Below, one piece after another: positions 4,891 through 7,496 of a stretch of DNA of 7,496 bases (positions are counted from its first letter, which is position 1; the number at the start of each line of letters is the position of its first letter). Below the pieces are notes generated by a model. The model worked only from the letters and a program-made list of their open reading frames with translations, was not told the DNA's origin and did not search any database. The position numbers were made by a program, and so were the translations under genes. The DNA is taken from positions 1 through 7,496 of the forward strand of contig JAPKYG010000042.1 in assembly GCA_026394435.1 (NCBI GenBank), given 5' to 3'. Source of the stretch: Methanobacteriota archaeon. Lineage in GTDB: Archaea > Thermoplasmatota > E2 > DHVEG-1.

Positions 4891-5280
4891 CTAGACCACA
4901 TCTTTTTTTTCTTCAACTGTTTTTCCAGAAGATTTCTTGTATTTGTCTAAAGACCAGCGTCCTTTTTTTCCCCAGAGCGAATTATAGATACGGATTTCCA
5001 CATATAAAAAGACACCAATTACGACGAGACACAATGCGATGTTGAAGGGAGACGAGAGATTTCTAAATACCTCAAGGGGAATAAAAGTATCGATAAGGAG
5101 GACAACCACGAGAAAGAAGCTTTTCAATGTTTCCTGGTAGAGTGGTCTTATTAAACTGTTCTGGATATTTTCTCTTTTTTTTCTTAACAGATAATGTACC
5201 AGGTTTTCTGTTTTTTCTACGTGAACATCCAGCCGATTCTTTCTCGATGCCATGCGCAACAATCCCTCAAATGATTCCAT
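4891..5280 (-). CDS. Hypothetical two-helix membrane protein at the end of the dpp operon
   Basis: A 129-residue protein I do not recognise. The N-terminal 50 residues are charged and probably cytoplasmic (MASRKNRLDVHVEKTE, LLRKKREN). Two hydrophobic segments follow: about 54-73 (SFFLVVVLLIDTFIPLEVF) and about 79-99 (FNIALCLVVIGVFLYVEIRIY). The last 30 residues are basic then acidic (WGKKGRWSLDKYKKSSGK, VEEKKDVV). The two segments are joined by a very short loop, so both termini should be on the same, positively charged cytoplasmic side. The start lies 24 nt after the dppF stop codon, with no obvious Shine-Dalgarno site or well-placed TATA box, so read-through from the dpp operon is the simplest source of its transcript. 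Its stop codon abuts that of rpl37e. It could be a transporter-associated protein or an unrelated passenger. Confidence 0.8.
   Translation of the reverse strand: MESFEGLLRMASRKNRLDVHVEKTENLVHYLLRKKRENIQNSLIRPLYQETLKSFFLVVVLLIDTFIPLEVFRNLSSPFNIALCLVVIGVFLYVEIRIYNSLWGKKGRWSLDKYKKSSGKTVEEKKDVV
4903..4910 (+). terminator. T8 terminator of the lsm-rpl37e operon
   Basis: A run of eight T residues, followed by C and TT, lies 13 nt past the rpl37e stop codon. It falls entirely inside the convergent membrane protein gene, where it encodes the EEKK residues of the C-terminus. Confidence 0.6.
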
Positions 5281-5304
5281 GGTATAAAACTGTATAGGAA
5301 ACGT

Positions 5305-6270
5305 TCAATACAGATGACAAGCAACAAAATGATCTTTATGAAACTCTTTGAGGACCGGTTCAGTTTCTGAACAAATGGGCATGGCTTGGGGACATCGGGG
5401 GTGGAATCGACATCCTGATGGCGGTGTGATGAGACTGGGGACTTCCCCTTTCAAGTGAATATGTTTTGTTTTGACCCGTGGGTCTGGGACCGGGATGGCA
5501 GAAAGTAATGCTTTTGTATAGGGATGTAACTGCTCCCAGAAAAGATCATTTGTCGGAGCGTTTTCCACGATTTTCCCTGCGTACATTACTGCGACACGGT
5601 CACTAATATATTTTATAACGCTTAAATCATGGGTGATAAACAAATAGGTGAGCCCGAATTTTTCTTGAAGATCTTTGAAGAGGTTTAGGATTTGAGCTTG
5701 TACGGAGACGTCGAGTGATGAGGTTGGTTCATCGAGTACGATGAAATCAGGATTTAACGAAAGCGCCCGTGCGACACCAATGCGTTGCTTCTGCCCACCA
5801 CTGAACTCATGCGGATATCGATACATATGTTGTTCATCAAGTCCAACTATTTTTAGTAATTCAAGAATCTTTGTATTCAATGCTTCTCCTTTGAATCTCT
5901 TGTTGATTTTCAATGGCTCTCCGATAATTTTTTTCACGGTCATCCGAGGATTTAACGAAGAGGAGGGGTCCTGAAAAACAATTTGCATATGAGGTCGTAA
6001 CTTTCGAAGTTCTGACTTGGTGATCGCCATCAGATCATAGCCCATAAATACTAAGGTACCAGCCGTGGGTGGTATCAGATGAATGAGGATGCGACCAAGT
6101 GTTGTTTTCCCGCACCCGGATTCACCTACAAGACCAAAGGTTTCCCCTTTTCGTATCTCAATGTTAACATTGTCAACTGCTTTGATGTTCTCTTTTGTCG
6201 AGGAGAATAATCCTTCCTTCATCGGAAAGTATTTTTTCAAATTAGTCGCGTTTACAATAGTCTCTTCCAT
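5305..6270 (-). CDS. dppF: Di/oligopeptide ABC transporter ATP-binding protein DppF/OppF
   Basis: One of the two ATPases that power peptide import; it sits on the cytoplasmic face and pairs with DppD under the permeases DppB and DppC. Of 321 residues, Walker A is GESGCGKTT (50-58), the Q-loop is VFQDP (Gln100), the ABC signature is FSGGQKQR (156-163), Walker B is FIVLDEPTSSLD (176-187), and the H-loop is FITHDL (His214). The C-terminal Opp/Dpp extension has four cysteines, C287, C293, C300 and C318 (GCRFHPRC, C, ACH), the set that binds an Fe-S cluster or metal in characterised members. The length is normal. The ATG overlaps the end of dppD by 29 nt; GAGGG lies shortly upstream, so translational coupling is likely. 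The exact peptide or sugar substrate cannot be read from the ATPase. Confidence 0.95.
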   Translation of the reverse strand: MEETIVNATNLKKYFPMKEGLFSSTKENIKAVDNVNIEIRKGETFGLVGESGCGKTTLGRILIHLIPPTAGTLVFMGYDLMAITKSELRKLRPHMQIVFQDPSSSLNPRMTVKKIIGEPLKINKRFKGEALNTKILELLKIVGLDEQHMYRYPHEFSGGQKQRIGVARALSLNPDFIVLDEPTSSLDVSVQAQILNLFKDLQEKFGLTYLFITHDLSVIKYISDRVAVMYAGKIVENAPTNDLFWEQLHPYTKALLSAIPVPDPRVKTKHIHLKGEVPSLITPPSGCRFHPRCPQAMPICSETEPVLKEFHKDHFVACHLY

Positions 6271-7336
6271 CTTCTTCCCTCGAGGTAACCGAATATTTCA
6301 CGGTTTCGTAGTGATGACATGCAACTTGGTGGTCTTTTTCTACCTCTCTGAGTGGTGGATCGCATTCTTTACAAATATTGGTACGATATTTACATCGCGG
6401 GTGGAATCGACAACCAGATGGTGGCTCAATAAGATTCGGGACAGTCCCTGGGATAATATCTAATTGTTTTTGCTCTTCAGTAATTTTCGGAATCGCCCGC
6501 ATCAAGCCTCTTGTATATGGATGGTCAGGGTTATCAAAGATTTTCTCTGTTGTTCCTATCTCGACGATATACCCGGCGTACATCACACCGACACGATCAC
6601 ACATCTCTGCGATGATACCAAGATTATGGGTGATCAGCCAAATTGCGGTTCCCACACGTTGTTGTAACTCTTTCATCAGGTCAAGAATCTGTGCTTGGAC
6701 TGTTACATCCAGCGCAGTTGTTGGTTCATCCGCGATCAATAAATCCGGGTTGCATGCCAGCATCATCGCGATCATCACTCGCTGTCGCATCCCTCCACTG
6801 AGTTCATGCGGATATTGTTTTGCAACCTTTTTCGGATCAGAGATTTTCACGAGATCAAGTGTATTGATTGCTTTTTCAAACGCTTTTTTTTGTATTATCT
6901 TTTTTATTTTCCGTTTTTTCCAATAATTATACCAGGGGATTTTTTGGTCTTGTTCTGGAAACGACTCATGTAACAAAATAACTTCTGCGATTTGATATCC
7001 TACACTGTACACTGGATTTAATGCAGTCATCGGCTCTTGAAAAATCATAGAGATTTTTTTACCGCGTATATTCTGCATTTCTTTCTCTGTTTTTTTTAAA
7101 AGATCTTCCCCTTTGAAAAGGATGGTTCCTTTCATTATCTTTCCTGGTGGTTGAGGGATTAGTCTCATCACTGAGAGTGCGGTAACGCTTTTGCCACAAC
7201 CCGTTTCACCGATCAACCCAAATGTTTCTCCTTTCCAAATTTGGAAGCTTGTTTCTTCCAACGCTTTAACGACTCCTTCGTAGGTGTAGAAGTAGGTTTT
7301 GAGGTCTTTTATCTTGAGTAGTGGTTCGTTTTCAAT
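6242..7336 (-). CDS. dppD: Di/oligopeptide ABC transporter ATP-binding protein DppD/OppD, probable ATT start
   Basis: Partner ATPase of DppF. Numbered from the proposed ATT at 7336 (364 residues), the N-terminus reads M-ENEPLLKIKDLKTYFYTYEGVVKAL, the usual first strands of DppD. Walker A is GETGCGKS (43-50), the Q-loop is IFQEP (Gln100), the signature is LSGGMRQR (179-186), Walker B is LLIADEPTTALD (199-210), and the H-loop is LITHNLG (His237), with Asn where Asp is usual. The C-terminal metal cysteines are C309, C315, C322 and C340, with an extra C325. No ATG, GTG or TTG occurs in frame between the TGA at 7364-7366 and the TTG at 7261, and starting at TTG would delete about 25 conserved residues. 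The ATT is preceded by AAGGTGAT, which overlaps the dppC stop codon. An insertion of about 20 Lys-rich residues (about 130-152) lies in the helical subdomain. It overlaps dppF by 29 nt. Confidence 0.92.
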   Translation of the reverse strand: MENEPLLKIKDLKTYFYTYEGVVKALEETSFQIWKGETFGLIGETGCGKSVTALSVMRLIPQPPGKIMKGTILFKGEDLLKKTEKEMQNIRGKKISMIFQEPMTALNPVYSVGYQIAEVILLHESFPEQDQKIPWYNYWKKRKIKKIIQKKAFEKAINTLDLVKISDPKKVAKQYPHELSGGMRQRVMIAMMLACNPDLLIADEPTTALDVTVQAQILDLMKELQQRVGTAIWLITHNLGIIAEMCDRVGVMYAGYIVEIGTTEKIFDNPDHPYTRGLMRAIPKITEEQKQLDIIPGTVPNLIEPPSGCRFHPRCKYRTNICKECDPPLREVEKDHQVACHHYETVKYSVTSREEDGRDYCKRD

Positions 7337-7339
7337 GAA

Positions 7340-7347
7340 ATCACCTT
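7340..7347 (-). promoter_or_regulatory. Shine-Dalgarno site deciding the dppD start, overlapping the dppC stop
   Basis: The minus strand reads AAGGTGAT, complementary to the 16S rRNA 3' end (the GGTGAT part of GGAGGTGATC). It ends 3 nt before the ATT at 7336, so its GG is 8-9 nt from that codon. It includes the TGA of dppC, which favours coupled re-initiation on dppD. Confidence 0.5.
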
Positions 7348-7496
7348 CGTAATTTAGGATCGGTCACATCTCGAAGTCCATCACCGAGTAAGTTGAATCC
7401 AAGAACAACAAGCAGTATTGCAAGGCCCGGGAAGGTGACGTACCACCAGGCATGGAACATATGGATTCGACCTGAGGATATCATTAGTCCCCATTC
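7341..7496 (-). CDS. dppC: Di/oligopeptide ABC transporter permease DppC (C-terminal 51 residues only)
   Basis: This is the 3' end of the permease gene; the rest lies beyond the right edge. The 51 visible residues are in frame from the edge: EWGLMISSGR, then HAWWYVTFPGLAILLVVLGF, then NLLGDGLRDVTDPKLRR. The final hydrophobic segment, FPGLAILLVVLGFNLLGDGLRD, is the hallmark C-terminus of DppC/OppC, with the last transmembrane helix followed by the NLLGDGLRD cytoplasmic motif. EWGLMI belongs to the EAA-type loop region that contacts the ATPases. The TGA stop is 4 nt upstream of the proposed ATT start of dppD. dppB and the solute-binding protein gene presumably lie upstream, outside the window. 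Confidence 0.93.
   Translation of the reverse strand, partial: EWGLMISSGRIHMFHAWWYVTFPGLAILLVVLGFNLLGDGLRDVTDPKLRR

Noticed and set aside
6083..6926. Long plus-strand open frames opposite dppD and dppF
   Set aside because: They are shadows of strongly conserved ABC ATPase genes on the minus strand; the products are low-complexity and resemble nothing known.
7259..7261. TTG as the dppD start codon
   Set aside because: It begins after conserved DppD N-terminal sequence and has no Shine-Dalgarno site; the upstream ATT explains the missing residues better.
1..7496. CRISPR array, IS element, tRNA or integration site
   Set aside because: No regularly spaced repeats, terminal inverted repeats, transposase or tRNA-like fold were recognised on either strand.

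Overview
The window is archaeal chromosomal DNA, moderately AT-rich. The signs are an archaeal/eukaryotic-type tryptophanyl-tRNA synthetase, the archaeal wyosine enzyme Taw1, an archaeal SepF, an MCT-1-like PUA protein, and an Sm-like protein followed by ribosomal protein eL37. TATA-like boxes lie about 26-28 nt upstream of several start codons. The gene set suggests a euryarchaeote in the broad sense, perhaps in or near Thermoplasmatota, but no gene here fixes the lineage. There is no sign of recent transfer, phage, IS element, CRISPR array or stable RNA gene, and no gene-free stretch longer than about 170 bases.

Layout from left to right: trpS (minus, 3' end outside the window); a divergent promoter region; a 43-residue Cys4 zinc-binding protein (plus); taw1 (plus), convergent with sepF (minus); a second divergent promoter region; an unrecognised 94-residue protein (plus) ending in a T9 terminator; a small YqiA-like alpha/beta hydrolase (plus), whose stop codon overlaps that of the convergent PUA protein gene (minus); a third divergent promoter region; the lsm-rpl37e operon (plus), abutting the convergent gene of a two-helix membrane protein (minus); and the distal part of a minus-strand peptide transporter operon, read dppC (3' end only), dppD, dppF, then the membrane protein gene.

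The left and central genes are mostly information-processing and cell-division housekeeping: tRNA charging, tRNA(Phe) position-37 modification, FtsZ membrane anchoring, RNA binding and the ribosome. The right end encodes the ATPase half of a di/oligopeptide importer, which fits an organism that takes up peptides. dppC, dppD and dppF are packed tightly, with a 4-nt gap and then a 29-nt overlap, so they should be translated together.

I found no clear undescribed multi-gene system. The most notable points are: dppD appears to start at ATT within a good ribosome-binding context, so the usual-codon call at TTG cuts off conserved sequence; three convergent gene pairs place T-rich terminator-like tracts inside the lysine codons of the opposing gene; two small unrecognised genes may be new families; and the Sm-like protein has an apparent one-residue insertion beside its RNA-binding loop.
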